Below, piece after piece: positions 44,805 to 63,594 of a stretch of 64,000 nucleotides of DNA. The translations under genes were made by a program, and so were the position numbers. This stretch comes from Stenotrophomonas nitritireducens. Its GTDB lineage: Bacteria > Pseudomonadota > Gammaproteobacteria > Xanthomonadales > Xanthomonadaceae. The notes beneath the pieces are model-generated. The model searched no databases. It was not told the origin of the DNA and saw nothing but the letters and a program-made list of their open reading frames with translations. Every line of letters begins with the position of its first letter. Position 1 is the stretch's first letter. The stretch spans positions 124,001-188,000 of the forward strand of contig NZ_LDJG01000006.1 in NCBI RefSeq assembly GCF_001431425.1, read 5' to 3'.

Positions 44805-45187
44805 TTGTTTCAAGCGGACACGGCACCCTGGTGTCGTGTCCGTCATTTTGAAGGCGCCGAGCCGGCCTGTCCGGCCCGGTAGCCGTCAAAGACCGCAGGC
44901 GCGGTCAGCGCATACCGGCGACGGGCAGGGAAGCTCGATCTGGCAAGGAGTCGCCGCCGGCATAGCGGGATCGCTTAATCGATTCCCCGGGAATCACCCT
45001 GCGTAGATGGTGCCGCCCTTCTGGAGTTTTCTGGTTCACGCAGGTCTGGGATTCCCGGGTCGGCACACTCCAGGTCTGGAATGGCCACCACCGGAGCGTC
45101 ACCCCGATGCTCCCGGCGTCCAGGACGGATGCCGCACAGGACCGCAAACGGCAGGAGCCGTAAGCGGAGTTCAATTGGAGGAGTGCA
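44805..45187 (+). other. 383-base spacer and leader between rplA and rplJ
   Basis: It holds a terminator-like hairpin at 44816-44841 followed by TCATTTT. About 330 bases of structured, gene-free leader then run to rplJ. In E. coli the L10-L7/L12 complex represses translation by binding the rplJ leader, so such a site is expected here. I cannot place it by eye. Confidence 0.6.
44816..44849 (+). terminator. Attenuator-like hairpin between rplA and rplJ
   Basis: GGACACGGCACC pairs with GGTGTCGTGTCC (11 Watson-Crick plus one G-T) around a CT loop, then GTCATTTT. It probably reduces read-through between rplKA and rplJL-rpoBC. Confidence 0.65.
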
Positions 45188-45721
45188 ATGGCTCTCAATC
45201 TGTCCCAGAAGCAAGAAGTAGTCGCCGAACTGGCAGACGTCGCCGCCAAGGCCCACTCCTTGATCGCAGCCGAATACGCTGGCACCACGGTCGCCCAGAT
45301 GACCGCGATGCGCAAGCAGGCCCGCGAAACCGGTGTTTTCTTGAAAGTTGTCAAGAACACGCTGGCCGCGCGCGCCGTCGAAGGCACCGATTTCGCAGTC
45401 GCTAAGGACCAGATGGTCGGTCCGCTGCTGTATGCGTTTTCGCTCGAGGAGCCCGGCGCTGCCGGTCGCCTGATCAAGGATGCCGCCAAGGGCAATGACA
45501 AGCTGCAGGCGAAGATCGTGGCCGTGGGTGGCGAAGTCTACCCGGCGAGCCACGTCGACGTGCTGGCATCGCTGCCGACCCGTGATCAGGCCCTGGCCAT
45601 GCTGGCCCGCGTCCTGACCGAGCCGGTCACCATGTTCGCGCGCGCCGTCAAGGCTGTTGGTGAGAAGCAGAACGGTGGGGCGGCTGTCGAAGCTGCCGAG
45701 CCGGCCGCTGAAACCGCCTGA
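45188..45721 (+). CDS. rplJ: 50S ribosomal protein L10
   Basis: 177 residues. The N-terminal rRNA-binding half has [20 protein letters not shown] and [20 protein letters not shown]. The C-terminal helix anchors L7/L12 dimers and ends in an Ala/Glu-rich tail. GGAGGAG lies six bases before the ATG, a strong ribosome binding site. Confidence 0.98.
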   Translation: MALNLSQKQEVVAELADVAAKAHSLIAAEYAGTTVAQMTAMRKQARETGVFLKVVKNTLAARAVEGTDFAVAKDQMVGPLLYAFSLEEPGAAGRLIKDAAKGNDKLQAKIVAVGGEVYPASHVDVLASLPTRDQALAMLARVLTEPVTMFARAVKAVGEKQNGGAAVEAAEPAAETA

Positions 45722-45785
45722 GTTCGACGTTTCCGTGGTTCCTTTCGGAACCTCAAATCCAGAATATTTTCAAAAGGTAATCAAA

Positions 45786-46151
45786 ATGTCCCTTACCAAC
45801 GATCAGATCGTCGACGCAATCGCCGAAAAGTCCCTGATGGAAGTGATGGAGCTGGTCAAGGCCATCGAAGAGAAGTTCGGCGTGTCCGCCGCTGCTCCGG
45901 TTGCCGTTGCCGTTGCCGGTCCGGCTGCTGTTGTTGAAGAGCAGACCGAGTTCAACGTCATCCTGAAGGATGCCGGCGCCAAGAAGGTCGAGGTCATCAA
46001 GGCCGTCCGCGCCATCACCGGCCTGGGCCTGAAGGAAGCGAAGGATCTGGCCGAGGCCGGTGGCGTCGTGAAGGAAGGCGCTTCGAAGGAAGACGCCGAG
46101 AAGTTCAAGAAGGAACTGGAAGCCGCCGGCGCCACCGTCGAGCTGAAGTAA
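45786..46151 (+). CDS. rplL: 50S ribosomal protein L7/L12
   Basis: 121 residues: an N-terminal dimerisation helix region ([20 protein letters not shown]), a short Ala/Val/Pro hinge (about 36-52) and the C-terminal factor-binding domain ([20 protein letters not shown]). AAAAGG lies eight bases before the ATG. A small GGTTCC/GGAACC hairpin (45737-45752) sits in the rplJ-rplL gap. Confidence 0.98.
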   Translation: MSLTNDQIVDAIAEKSLMEVMELVKAIEEKFGVSAAAPVAVAVAGPAAVVEEQTEFNVILKDAGAKKVEVIKAVRAITGLGLKEAKDLAEAGGVVKEGASKEDAEKFKKELEAAGATVELK

Positions 46152-46460
46152 GCAGTTCCCTTGCGTCGCCATCGAATCACGGCGATGCAGCCAAGGCTGG
46201 GGGCCTAAAGCCCCCGGCCTTTGGTCGTTGTAGAGCCGGGCCCTGCCCGGTGTGGTGACAAGCCCAACACGGGCTGCGTTCCAACCCCTGCCGGCCAGCG
46301 CATCGCGCGGCGGACAGGGCGGCAGGCAGACGAGTTGGCAGTTGGAAGTAGCGGGAGAAGGCGTGCTGGTGCCGGCAATACCAGCGACTTCCAACTGACA
46401 ATTTAAAAGTTCCCTTCCGGGTCGTGGACGCACGGCCTGCACAACAAGGTGGAAGATCCC
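46152..46460 (+). other. rplL-rpoB spacer with nested hairpins
   Basis: This 309-base gap holds three structures. The first is an attenuator-like hairpin at 46191-46224 (GGCTGGGGGC/GCCCCCGGCC core). The second is a GTAG repeat unit at 46230-46250. The third is a nested inverted repeat at 46339-46397, with outer arms CAGTTGGAAGT/ACTTCCAACTG and inner arms GCTGGT/ACCAGC. In E. coli the equivalent gap has an attenuator and an RNase III site. Confidence 0.7.
46191..46224 (+). terminator. Attenuator-like hairpin upstream of rpoB
   Basis: A GC-rich stem (9 of 10 pairs) around CTAAA, extended by CCAA/TTTGG flanks. The following U-tract is weak, consistent with partial termination between ribosomal-protein and polymerase genes. 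Confidence 0.6.
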
Positions 46461-50654
<4,194 letters not shown>

Positions 50655-50744
50655 TCGCGCAGGCGCCGCCGCAGTGATGCGGCGGCGCCGCCGGCAGCGC
50701 CCTGACAGCCCATCGACACAGCATTCCTCCTTTCGGAGAACACC

Positions 50745-54971
<4,227 letters not shown>

Positions 54972-55109
54972 GGTAGGTCCGGCCATCGTCTGGCCGGGCG
55001 CTTTGAAGAATTGCCGGTCCGTCCGCGGGCCGGCGGTTCAACCTGAACGGGGTACATGGAGGCCCCCCTGTAACGGCCCGGGATCAGGGCTGGCCTTGAC
55101 AGGACGCAT

Positions 55110-55139
55110 TTGACCGCGTTCTGGAGGGGTTGCTACAAT
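55110..55139 (+). promoter_or_regulatory. str-operon promoter
   Basis: TTGACC (55110-55115), an 18-base spacer and TACAAT (55134-55139). A second TTGACA at 55096 lies too far upstream to pair. The leader to rpsL is about 85 bases. Confidence 0.75.
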
Positions 55140-55229
55140 CGTCTGTCTCGGCAGGCCTGAATTTTGGGCCTGCTTTACATTTTCCGCATCCTTGGCCGTT
55201 TTTACGGCCCCAATCAGAAGAACCTACTG

Positions 55230-55604
55230 ATGGCGACGATCAACCAGCTGGTCCGCAAGCCGCGGCAAGCGACCACCTACAAGAGTGCCTCGCCGGCGCT
55301 CGACAAGTGCCCGCAGCGCCGTGGCGTCTGCACCCGTGTCTACACCACCACTCCGAAGAAGCCGAACTCGGCTCTGCGCAAGGTTGCCAAGGTCCGCCTG
55401 ACCAACCAGGAAGAAGTGATTTCCTACATCGGTGGTGAAGGCCACAACCTGCAGGAGCACTCCGTGGTCCTGATCCGCGGCGGTCGCGTCAAGGACCTGC
55501 CGGGTGTGCGTTACCACACCGTTCGTGGCTCGCTCGACGCCGCCGGCGTCGCCAAGCGTCGCCAGGCCCGTTCCAAGTACGGCGCCAAGCGTCCGAAGGC
55601 CTAA
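55230..55604 (+). CDS. rpsL: 30S ribosomal protein S12
   Basis: 124 residues. The decoding-site residues are wild type: Lys43 in [11 protein letters not shown] and Lys88 in [13 protein letters not shown], the usual streptomycin-resistance positions. The ATG at 55230 gives the standard [12 protein letters not shown] start; the open frame upstream is leader sequence. rpsG follows 12 bases later. Confidence 0.98.
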
Positions 55605-55616
55605 GGAGAGAGCACT

Positions 55617-56084
55617 ATGTCGCGTAAAGGTAATACCCCGCAGCGTTCCGTCCTGCCCGATCCGAAGCACGGAAGCGAAACCATCGCCCGCTTCATCAAC
55701 ATGGTGATGCTGAGCGGCAAGAAGTCGATCGCTGAAAAGATCGTCTATGGCGCCATGGACGTGATCGGCGAGAAGAATCCGAATGCCGTCGAGCTGGTGC
55801 AGAAGGCGCTGGACAACGTGGCTCCGGCCGTCGAAGTGAAGTCCCGCCGCGTCGGCGGCGCCACCTACCAGGTGCCGGTCGAAGTGCGTGCCTCGCGCAA
55901 GATGGCCCTGGCGATGCGCTGGCTGATCGAATCGGCGCGCAAGCGTGGCGAGAACTCGATGCCGCGCAAGCTGGCCGCCGAACTGCTGGACGCCTCGGAA
56001 AACCGTGGCGGCGCCATCAAGAAGCGTGAAGAAACCCACCGCATGGCGGAAGCGAACAAGGCGTTCGCGCACTACCGCTGGTGA
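55617..56084 (+). CDS. rpsG: 30S ribosomal protein S7
   Basis: 155 residues, starting [20 protein letters not shown] and ending [22 protein letters not shown] lies six bases before the ATG. In E. coli S7 represses its own operon at the rpsL-rpsG gap; here that gap is only 12 bases, so such control may differ. Confidence 0.98.
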   Translation: MSRKGNTPQRSVLPDPKHGSETIARFINMVMLSGKKSIAEKIVYGAMDVIGEKNPNAVELVQKALDNVAPAVEVKSRRVGGATYQVPVEVRASRKMALAMRWLIESARKRGENSMPRKLAAELLDASENRGGAIKKREETHRMAEANKAFAHYRW

Positions 56085-56223
56085 GTTTGAAGGCCTTGTG
56101 AATACAGGCCGGTGACACCATCTGGGTGTCACCTCGCGGTGACAGAATCGCCGCGCCAACCCGAAGGCCGCCGAAAGGCGGCATTCGGCCATTCCGAAAT
56201 CCGAAAAATCTGAGAGGCTCCCC

Positions 56224-58365
56224 GTGGCCCGTTCCACTCCCATCGAGCGTTACCGCAACTTCGGCATCATGGCCCACATCGATGCCGGCAAGACCACCAC
56301 GTCCGAGCGCATCCTGTTCTACACCGGCAAGAACCACAAGCTGGGCGAAACGCACGATGGCTCCGCCACCATGGACTGGATGGAGCAGGAACAGGAGCGT
56401 GGCATCACGATCCAGTCCGCTGCCACCACCGCGTTCTGGAAGGGCATGGACAAGTCCCTGCCGGAGCACCGCTTCAACATCATCGACACCCCCGGGCACG
56501 TCGACTTCACCATCGAAGTGGAGCGCTCGCTGCGCGTGCTCGACGGTGCGGTGTTCGTGCTGTGCGCCGTGGGTGGCGTGCAGCCGCAGTCGGAAACCGT
56601 GTGGCGCCAGGCCAACAAGTACCACGTGCCGCGCATCGCGTTCGTCAACAAGATGGACCGTACCGGCGCGAACTTCCTGAAGGTCCGTGACCAGCTGCGC
56701 GCCAAGCTCGGCGCCGTCGCCGTGCCGATGCAGCTGCCGATCGGCGCCGAAGAGAACTTCAAGGGCGTTGTCGACCTGCTCAAGATGAAGGCCATCCAGT
56801 GGGATGAAGCCTCGCAGGGCATGAAGTTCGAGTACGGCGAAGTGCCGGCCGACATGAAGGACGCAGCCGAAGAGGCGCGCACCTTCATGATCGAGACGGC
56901 TGCCGAAGCCAGCGAAGAGCTGATGGAAAAGTACCTGGGCGGCGAAGAGCTGGCCGAGGCCGAGATCATCGAAGCGCTGCGCGTCCGTACGCTGGCGACC
57001 GAGATCGTGCCGATGTACTGCGGCTCGGCGTTCAAGAACAAGGGCGTGCAGGCCATGCTCGACGGCGTGATCCAGCTGCTGCCGTCGCCGGTGGACGTGC
57101 CGGACGTGAAGGGCGTGGACGTTGACGACGAAACCAAGGAGCTGAGCCGTCATTCCGACGACAAGGCCCCGTTCTCGTCGCTGGCGTTCAAGATCATCAC
57201 CGACCCGTTCGTCGGCGCGCTGACCTTCTTCCGCGTCTACTCGGGCACCCTGAGCGGTGGCGACACCGTGCTGAACTCGGTCAAGGGCAAGAAGGAGCGC
57301 ATCGGTCGCATCCTGCAGATGCACTCGAACAACCGCGAGGAAATCAAGGAAGTTCTGGCCGGTGACATCGCCGCGGCGGTGGGCCTGAAGGACACCTCCA
57401 CCGGCGATACCCTGTGCGCGCCGGAAGCGCCGATCATCCTGGAGCGCATGGCGTTCCCGGAGCCGGTGATCTCGATGGCCGTCGAGCCGAAGACCAAGTC
57501 CGACCAGGAAAAGATGGGCATGGCCCTGGGCCGCCTGGCGCAGGAAGATCCGTCGTTCCGCGTCAAGACCGACGAAGAGTCGGGCCAGACGATCATCTCG
57601 GGCATGGGCGAGCTGCACCTGGACATCATCGTCGACCGCCTGAAGCGCGAGTTCAGCGTCGAGGCGAACGTCGGCAAGCCGCAGGTGGCCTACCGCGAGA
57701 CCATCCAGGCCGCGGACGTGAAGTCGGACTACAAGCACGCCAAGCAGTCCGGTGGTAAGGGCCAGTACGGTCACGTCGTGATCGAGCTGTCGCCGATCAC
57801 CGCCGAAGACCGCGCCGATCCGAAGATCGCTCCGCTGATCAAGGACGATTTCCTGTTCCTGAACGAAATCACCGGCGGCGTGATCCCGAAGGAATTCATT
57901 CCTTCCGTGGAAAAGGGCCTGCGCGAGACCATCACCAGTGGCCCGCTGGCCGGCTTCCCGGTGGTGGACGTGAAGGTCAAGCTGGTGTTCGGCTCGTACC
58001 ACGACGTCGACTCGTCGGAAATGGCGTTCAAGCTGGCTTCGTCGATGGCCTTCAAGCAGGGCTTCGCCAAGGCCAAGCCGGTGCTGCTGGAGCCGATCAT
58101 GAAGGTCGAGATCGTCACCCCGGAGGACTACCAGGGCGACGTGATGGGCGACGTGAGTCGTCGTCGCGGCGTGCTGCAGGGCTCGGGCACCACCGGTGAT
58201 GGCTCGGCCAGCATCATCAATGCGATGATCCCGCTGGGCGAGATGTTCGGCTACGCCACCGCGTTGCGTTCGCAGACCCAGGGTCGCGCGACCTTCACGA
58301 TGGAGTTCGACCATTACGAGCCGGCGCCGAACAACATCGCCGACACCGTCATCAAGAAGGCCTGA
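56224..58365 (+). CDS. fusA: Elongation factor G
   Basis: 713-residue translocase GTPase. G1 is AHIDAGKTT, switch [10 protein letters not shown] and G4 NKMD. Domains III-V are complete, ending [18 protein letters not shown]. The start is GTG at 56224, preceded by GAGAGG. It lies in the str operon order rpsL-rpsG-fusA-tuf. Confidence 0.98.
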   Translation: MARSTPIERYRNFGIMAHIDAGKTTTSERILFYTGKNHKLGETHDGSATMDWMEQEQERGITIQSAATTAFWKGMDKSLPEHRFNIIDTPGHVDFTIEVERSLRVLDGAVFVLCAVGGVQPQSETVWRQANKYHVPRIAFVNKMDRTGANFLKVRDQLRAKLGAVAVPMQLPIGAEENFKGVVDLLKMKAIQWDEASQGMKFEYGEVPADMKDAAEEARTFMIETAAEASEELMEKYLGGEELAEAEIIEALRVRTLATEIVPMYCGSAFKNKGVQAMLDGVIQLLPSPVDVPDVKGVDVDDETKELSRHSDDKAPFSSLAFKIITDPFVGALTFFRVYSGTLSGGDTVLNSVKGKKERIGRILQMHSNNREEIKEVLAGDIAAAVGLKDTSTGDTLCAPEAPIILERMAFPEPVISMAVEPKTKSDQEKMGMALGRLAQEDPSFRVKTDEESGQTIISGMGELHLDIIVDRLKREFSVEANVGKPQVAYRETIQAADVKSDYKHAKQSGGKGQYGHVVIELSPITAEDRADPKIAPLIKDDFLFLNEITGGVIPKEFIPSVEKGLRETITSGPLAGFPVVDVKVKLVFGSYHDVDSSEMAFKLASSMAFKQGFAKAKPVLLEPIMKVEIVTPEDYQGDVMGDVSRRRGVLQGSGTTGDGSASIINAMIPLGEMFGYATALRSQTQGRATFTMEFDHYEPAPNNIADTVIKKA

Positions 58366-58417
58366 GCCCCGGCTCGGGTCCTTCCCAAAAATTTTGAGCT
58401 AATCAAGGAATCGCAAA

Positions 58418-59608
<1,191 letters not shown>

Positions 59609-59641
59609 GCGCGTCTTCCCCGTCCGCGGGGAGCGTGAAAG

Positions 59642-59670
59642 AAGGGCGGCCTCCGGGCCGCCCTTTTTTG
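59642..59670 (+). terminator. Rho-independent terminator of str operon
   Basis: AAGGGCGGC/GCCGCCCTT stem with a CTCCGG loop, followed by six T. Confidence 0.93.
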
Positions 59671-60136
59671 TGACTCCGCCAGCCAGGGGAAAGCATCCCC
59701 TGCGTTCCCGTGGAGCGGGACAACGCCCGGCTGAAGCCTTCCTGGCCAGGCCCGCCGGGCGTTGCCCGGCGCTACAAAGCCGCCGTGATCCACGTTCTGT
59801 AGAGCGGGGCAACGCCCCGCTGGAGCCTTTCTGGCCAGGCCCCGCCGGGTGTTGCCCGGCGCTACAAGGCCGCCGTGATCCGCTTTCCGTAAAGCAGGGC
59901 TGCGCCTCGCTGAGGCCTTTCCGGCCGGGTCCAGCCAGTGCGGCCTGGCGTCACCGGGCGCGATGCGCCATGGCTTCCCGCATCCGCAGGTGGCGGAAAA
60001 TGCCCGCTGTTCCGCTCTTGTATCAATGGGCTGTGCTGCCGTCGTGACCTTTGCTACGTGAAACCGGTGGCGGGGGTGCTTAAGGTGCGTGCCGCGGTTG
60101 CGGCCGCCAACAAGATAGAGACCAGGAGAAAACGGG
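59671..60136. other. Spacer between str operon and M14 peptidase gene
   Basis: The left half is the GTAG repeat array. The right half (about 59926-60136) contains no gene. It should hold the peptidase promoter, and AGGAG (60123-60127) is the likely ribosome binding site. Confidence 0.5.
59710..59925. repeat. Tandem array of GTAG repeat dimers, 89-90 bp period
   Basis: Heads lie at 59710 (GTGGAGCGGG), 59799 (GTAGAGCGGG) and 59889 (GTAAAGCAGG). The first two units end in an inverted mate closing GGCGCTAC. The unit resembles the 82-bp unit at 1592-1814 but keeps the closing CTAC, so it looks less decayed there. The third copy is degenerate. Confidence 0.82.
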
Positions 60137-62872
60137 ATGTTGCGAGGTTCGGGACAACGGCGGCGCAGGGTGGCGCTGGCAGTAGCGCTGGCGGCGATCG
60201 CCGCAGTGGCGCAGGCGGCGGCACCGGCGCCTAAGGAGCACTTCGGCTTCACCATCGGCGAGGATTACATGCTCGCCACCTATACCCAGACCGAGGCGTA
60301 TTTCCGCAAGGTCGCCGCCGGCTCCGACCGGTTCCGGCTCGTTGAGCTGGGCAGGACCTCGGAAGGGCGCCCGCAGCTGATGCTGGTCGCCTCCTCGCCA
60401 GCCAACCTGGCAAAACTGGACGAGTACCGCGGCATCTCCGAGCGCCTGGCGCGGGCGCGCGATGACGAGGCCGTCGCGCGCGGGCTGGCGGAGCAGGGCA
60501 AGGCGGTGGTGTGGATCGACGGCGGCCTGCATGCCAACGAGACCGTCGGCGCGCACCAGCTGATCGAGACCGTGTGGCAGCTGGCCAGCCGCGACGACGC
60601 GGAGACCCGGCGCATCCTCAACGACACGATCGTGCTGCTGGTCCATGCCAATCCGGACGGGCAGGAGCTGTATTCGGACTGGTACATGCGCGAGCCGGTG
60701 CCGGCCAGGCGCGTGCTCGACAAGCCGCCGCGCCTGTACCAGAAGTACGCCGGCCACGACAACAACCGCGACTTCTACATGGCCGCGCTGCAGGAAACGC
60801 GCAACCTCAACCTGGCGATGTACACGCGCTGGTACCCGCAGATCGTCTACAACCACCACCAGACCTCGCCCAAGGGCACGGTCATCGTGATCCCGCCGTA
60901 CCGCGATCCGTACAACTACAACATCGACGCGATGATCCCGGTCGGGCTGGAATCGCTCGGCTCGACGATGAACCTGCGCTTCCTGCAGGAGAACAAGCCG
61001 GGTGCGGTATCCAAGGGCGGCAGCGTGTATTCCACCTGGTGGAACGGCGGCCTGCGCACCATGCCGTACTTCCACAACATGCTCGGCGTGCTGACCGAAA
61101 TCACCGGCAACCCGACGCCGATGCAGATCCCGTTCCTGCCGGACCGGCAGCTGCCCGACAGCAACCTGCCGGCGCCGGTGCCGGCGCAGACCTGGCATTT
61201 CCGCCAGTCCATCGACTACAGCCTGACCGCCAACTGGGCGTTGCTGGACTATGCCTCGCGCAACCGCGAGCAGCTGCTGTGGAACATCTACCGCATGGGC
61301 CGCAATTCCATCGAGCGCGGCAGCCGCGATACCTGGACGGCCAGTCCGAGCGTCCTGGCCAAGGCCCGCGCCGACGCAGGCAAGGACGGCAAGCCGGCGG
61401 CGGAGCTGGATGCGGGGCAGGTGAGCGCCCTGCTGCGGCGCCCGGAGCAGCGCGATCCGCGCGGCTATATCATCCCGGCCGACCAGGCGGATTTCCCGAC
61501 CGCGACCGCCTTCGTCAATGCGCTGCAGCTGGCGGGGGTCGAGGTGGAGCGTGCGACCCGGCCGTTCGCCGTGGCCGGCCGCAGGTATCCGGCCGGCTCG
61601 TTCGTGGTCAAGGCCGACCAGGCGTTCCGGCCGCACGTGCTGGACATGTTCGAGCCGCAGGACCATCCGCATGACTTCGAGTACGCCGGCGGCCCGCCGA
61701 TCGCGCCCTACGACTCGGCCGGCTGGACGCTGGCCTTCCAGATGGGCGTGGCGTTCGATCGCGTGCTGGAAGGGTTCGATGGCCCGTTCGAGGCGCTGCC
61801 GGCAGGGCAACTGCAGGTGCCGGCTGACGTGCCGGTGCCCGCCTCGGCCACCGGCTACCTGCTCGATGCGCGAGCCAACAACAGCGTGATCGCGGTCAAC
61901 CGGTTGCTCAAGGCCGGCGTGCCGGTGCGGCGCCTGCATGACCGCGATGGCGCCTTCTTCGTGCCATCCGCATCGGCGTCGACCATGGCCGGGGCCTTGC
62001 GTGGCACCGGTGTGGTGGCGACCGTCGCTGGCCGTAGCGTCAAGGGTGGCGAGCCGATGAAGGCGCCGCGTATCGCGCTGTGGGACCACTATGGCGGCTC
62101 CATGGTCTCCGGCTGGACGCGGCTGGTCCTGGAAAACTTCGGCTTCGACTATGAAGTGGTCTATCCGCAGCAGATCCTCGATGGTGACCTGCGCAGCCGG
62201 TTCGACGTGCTGATCCTGCCCAGTGGCGCGCTGCCGCTGCCCGGGGAGCTTGCGATCGAAGGCAAGGCCGGGCGTGCACCGGCCTCGCCAGACCCGGCCA
62301 CCATTCCGGCCGAGTTCCGCCCGATGCTGGGCGAGCTGGACGGCGAGCCGGCGGTCGCTGCGCTGCGCTGCTTCCTGCAGGCCGGCGGCCATGTCGTCGC
62401 CACCGGTTCCTCCAGCGGGCTGGCGCTGCAGCTCGGCCTGCCGCTGCGCAGCCATCTGCTGGGCAAGGGGGCGGACGGCCAGTCCCGTGCGCTCAACCAG
62501 CGCGAGTACTACATTCCCGGCAGCGTGCTGCAGGTGGCGGTGGACAAGTCGCGCCCGCTCAACTGGGGGTTGCCGCAGCGCCTGGACGTGTACTTCTCCG
62601 ACGGTCGCTGGGACAATGCCCCGGTGTTCGATCTTCCTGCTGGCCGCGGCGACATCCGCCCGCTGCTGCGCTTCGACTCGGCCACGCCGCTGCGCAGCGG
62701 CTGGGCCTGGGGCCAGGAGCACCTGCAGGGCGGGGTGCTGGCCGCCGAGGCCGACGTCGGTGCCGGGCGCCTGACCTTCTTCGGGACGGACATCACCTTC
62801 CGCTCGCAGACCCACGGTTCGTTCAAGCTGCTGTTCAACAGCCTGCTGCAGGCCGGCGCCACCGCGGAATGA
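60137..62872 (+). CDS. Exported M14 family zinc carboxypeptidase-like protein
   Basis: 911 residues. The signal peptide is ALAVALAAIAAVAQAAA. The catalytic domain has the HxxE zinc pair at His132 and Glu135 (GGLHANETVG), with the third ligand near His240/241 (IVYNHHQT). GHDNNRDFY and GLESLGSTMNLRFL also fit M14. The C-terminal ~350 residues form a separate domain with ALWDHYGGSMVSGWTRLVLE and VLILPSGALPLPGE, resembling a class I amidotransferase-like fold by eye. It is probably a periplasmic or secreted peptidase. Its place between the str and S10 operons is unusual. Confidence 0.88.
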   Translation: MLRGSGQRRRRVALAVALAAIAAVAQAAAPAPKEHFGFTIGEDYMLATYTQTEAYFRKVAAGSDRFRLVELGRTSEGRPQLMLVASSPANLAKLDEYRGISERLARARDDEAVARGLAEQGKAVVWIDGGLHANETVGAHQLIETVWQLASRDDAETRRILNDTIVLLVHANPDGQELYSDWYMREPVPARRVLDKPPRLYQKYAGHDNNRDFYMAALQETRNLNLAMYTRWYPQIVYNHHQTSPKGTVIVIPPYRDPYNYNIDAMIPVGLESLGSTMNLRFLQENKPGAVSKGGSVYSTWWNGGLRTMPYFHNMLGVLTEITGNPTPMQIPFLPDRQLPDSNLPAPVPAQTWHFRQSIDYSLTANWALLDYASRNREQLLWNIYRMGRNSIERGSRDTWTASPSVLAKARADAGKDGKPAAELDAGQVSALLRRPEQRDPRGYIIPADQADFPTATAFVNALQLAGVEVERATRPFAVAGRRYPAGSFVVKADQAFRPHVLDMFEPQDHPHDFEYAGGPPIAPYDSAGWTLAFQMGVAFDRVLEGFDGPFEALPAGQLQVPADVPVPASATGYLLDARANNSVIAVNRLLKAGVPVRRLHDRDGAFFVPSASASTMAGALRGTGVVATVAGRSVKGGEPMKAPRIALWDHYGGSMVSGWTRLVLENFGFDYEVVYPQQILDGDLRSRFDVLILPSGALPLPGELAIEGKAGRAPASPDPATIPAEFRPMLGELDGEPAVAALRCFLQAGGHVVATGSSSGLALQLGLPLRSHLLGKGADGQSRALNQREYYIPGSVLQVAVDKSRPLNWGLPQRLDVYFSDGRWDNAPVFDLPAGRGDIRPLLRFDSATPLRSGWAWGQEHLQGGVLAAEADVGAGRLTFFGTDITFRSQTHGSFKLLFNSLLQAGATAE

Positions 62873-62956
62873 GGGGTCTAGACGGGCGCGCGGAAGCGTC
62901 CGCCCGTCCAAGCATGGCCGGCAGCTGAAGCGCAAGAGGGACGGAGTGCCGGGGGC

Positions 62957-62985
62957 TTGCAAAGCCCCGGGAATGCTGACAGAAT
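62957..62985 (+). promoter_or_regulatory. Candidate S10-operon promoter
   Basis: TTGCAA (62957-62962), a 17-base spacer and CAGAAT (62980-62985). The -10 hexamer is the same as at the tRNA-tuf promoter (40663). Confidence 0.5.
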
Positions 62986-63135
62986 GCACGACCACTCGCG
63001 GGACTCATGCTTGCATGGGCTCCGCAACCAGCGAAATGAAGGGCAGGACGCGCTTCGTATTCGCCAGACTAAGGACAGGTCGCGTGGGTCGCTCCGGAAG
63101 GTTCGGGGCGCTTTCTGCGCGTTTGTTTGTGTCTG

Positions 63136-63169
63136 GGCGGGCCGGGAAACCGGGCCGCCTTGCTGTTTT
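63136..63169 (+). terminator. Leader hairpin with GAAA loop and T-rich tail upstream of rpsJ
   Basis: GGCGGGCCGG pairs with CCGGGCCGCC (9 of 10) around a GAAA tetraloop, then TTGCTGTTTT. In E. coli the S10 leader has an L4-dependent attenuator. This may be the equivalent, by position only. Confidence 0.5.
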
Positions 63170-63271
63170 GAAGGGATTCGCGCGACGGCCGGGTGGCATG
63201 GCCGCGCATTCATGGGGTCCGGTACACAAGAGGCCGGGCCTGTCGCTCTTTAGACCTATAGGAACACCGTC

Positions 63272-63583
63272 ATGGCGGACCAAAAGATCCGGATTCGGCT
63301 GAAGGCGTTCGATCATCGTTTGATCGACCGCTCGGCCAGCGAGATCGTTGAAACGGCCAAGCGGACCGGCGCGCAAGTGCGTGGCCCGATCCCGCTGCCG
63401 ACCAAGATCGAACGTTACACCGTTCTGGTTTCCCCGCACGTCGACAAGGACGCGCGTGACCAGTACGAAACCCGCACGCACAAGCGCGTGCTCGACATCG
63501 TCGACCCCAACGACAAGACCGTGGACGCGCTGATGAAGCTCGAACTGGCTGCCGGCGTCGACGTTCAGATCAAGCTGACCTGA
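63272..63583 (+). CDS. rpsJ: 30S ribosomal protein S10
   Basis: 103 residues, starting [19 protein letters not shown]. The loop region [18 protein letters not shown] is typical; it also binds NusB and NusG. Ends [15 protein letters not shown]. First gene of the S10 ribosomal-protein operon, with rplC 11 bases downstream. Confidence 0.98.
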   Translation: MADQKIRIRLKAFDHRLIDRSASEIVETAKRTGAQVRGPIPLPTKIERYTVLVSPHVDKDARDQYETRTHKRVLDIVDPNDKTVDALMKLELAAGVDVQIKLT

Positions 63584-63594
63584 GGACTACGACC

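Larger units (their letters stand above)
62873..63271 (+). other. Spacer and untranslated leader upstream of rpsJ
   Basis: It contains a GACGGGCG/CGCCCGTC hairpin just after the peptidase gene (62881-62908) and a GGGGCTT/AAGCCCC hairpin (62952-62968). A promoter candidate, a long leader of about 280 bases and a strong hairpin within it follow. A 98-codon frame inside is not credible as a gene. Confidence 0.6.

Noticed and set aside
59710..59925. Tandem array considered as CRISPR
   Set aside because: Units are contiguous, palindromic and 82-90 bases long, without unique spacers or cas genes.
62957..63253. 98-codon frame in the rpsJ leader
   Set aside because: No ribosome binding site, composition unlike its neighbours, and it overlaps promoter and hairpin elements.
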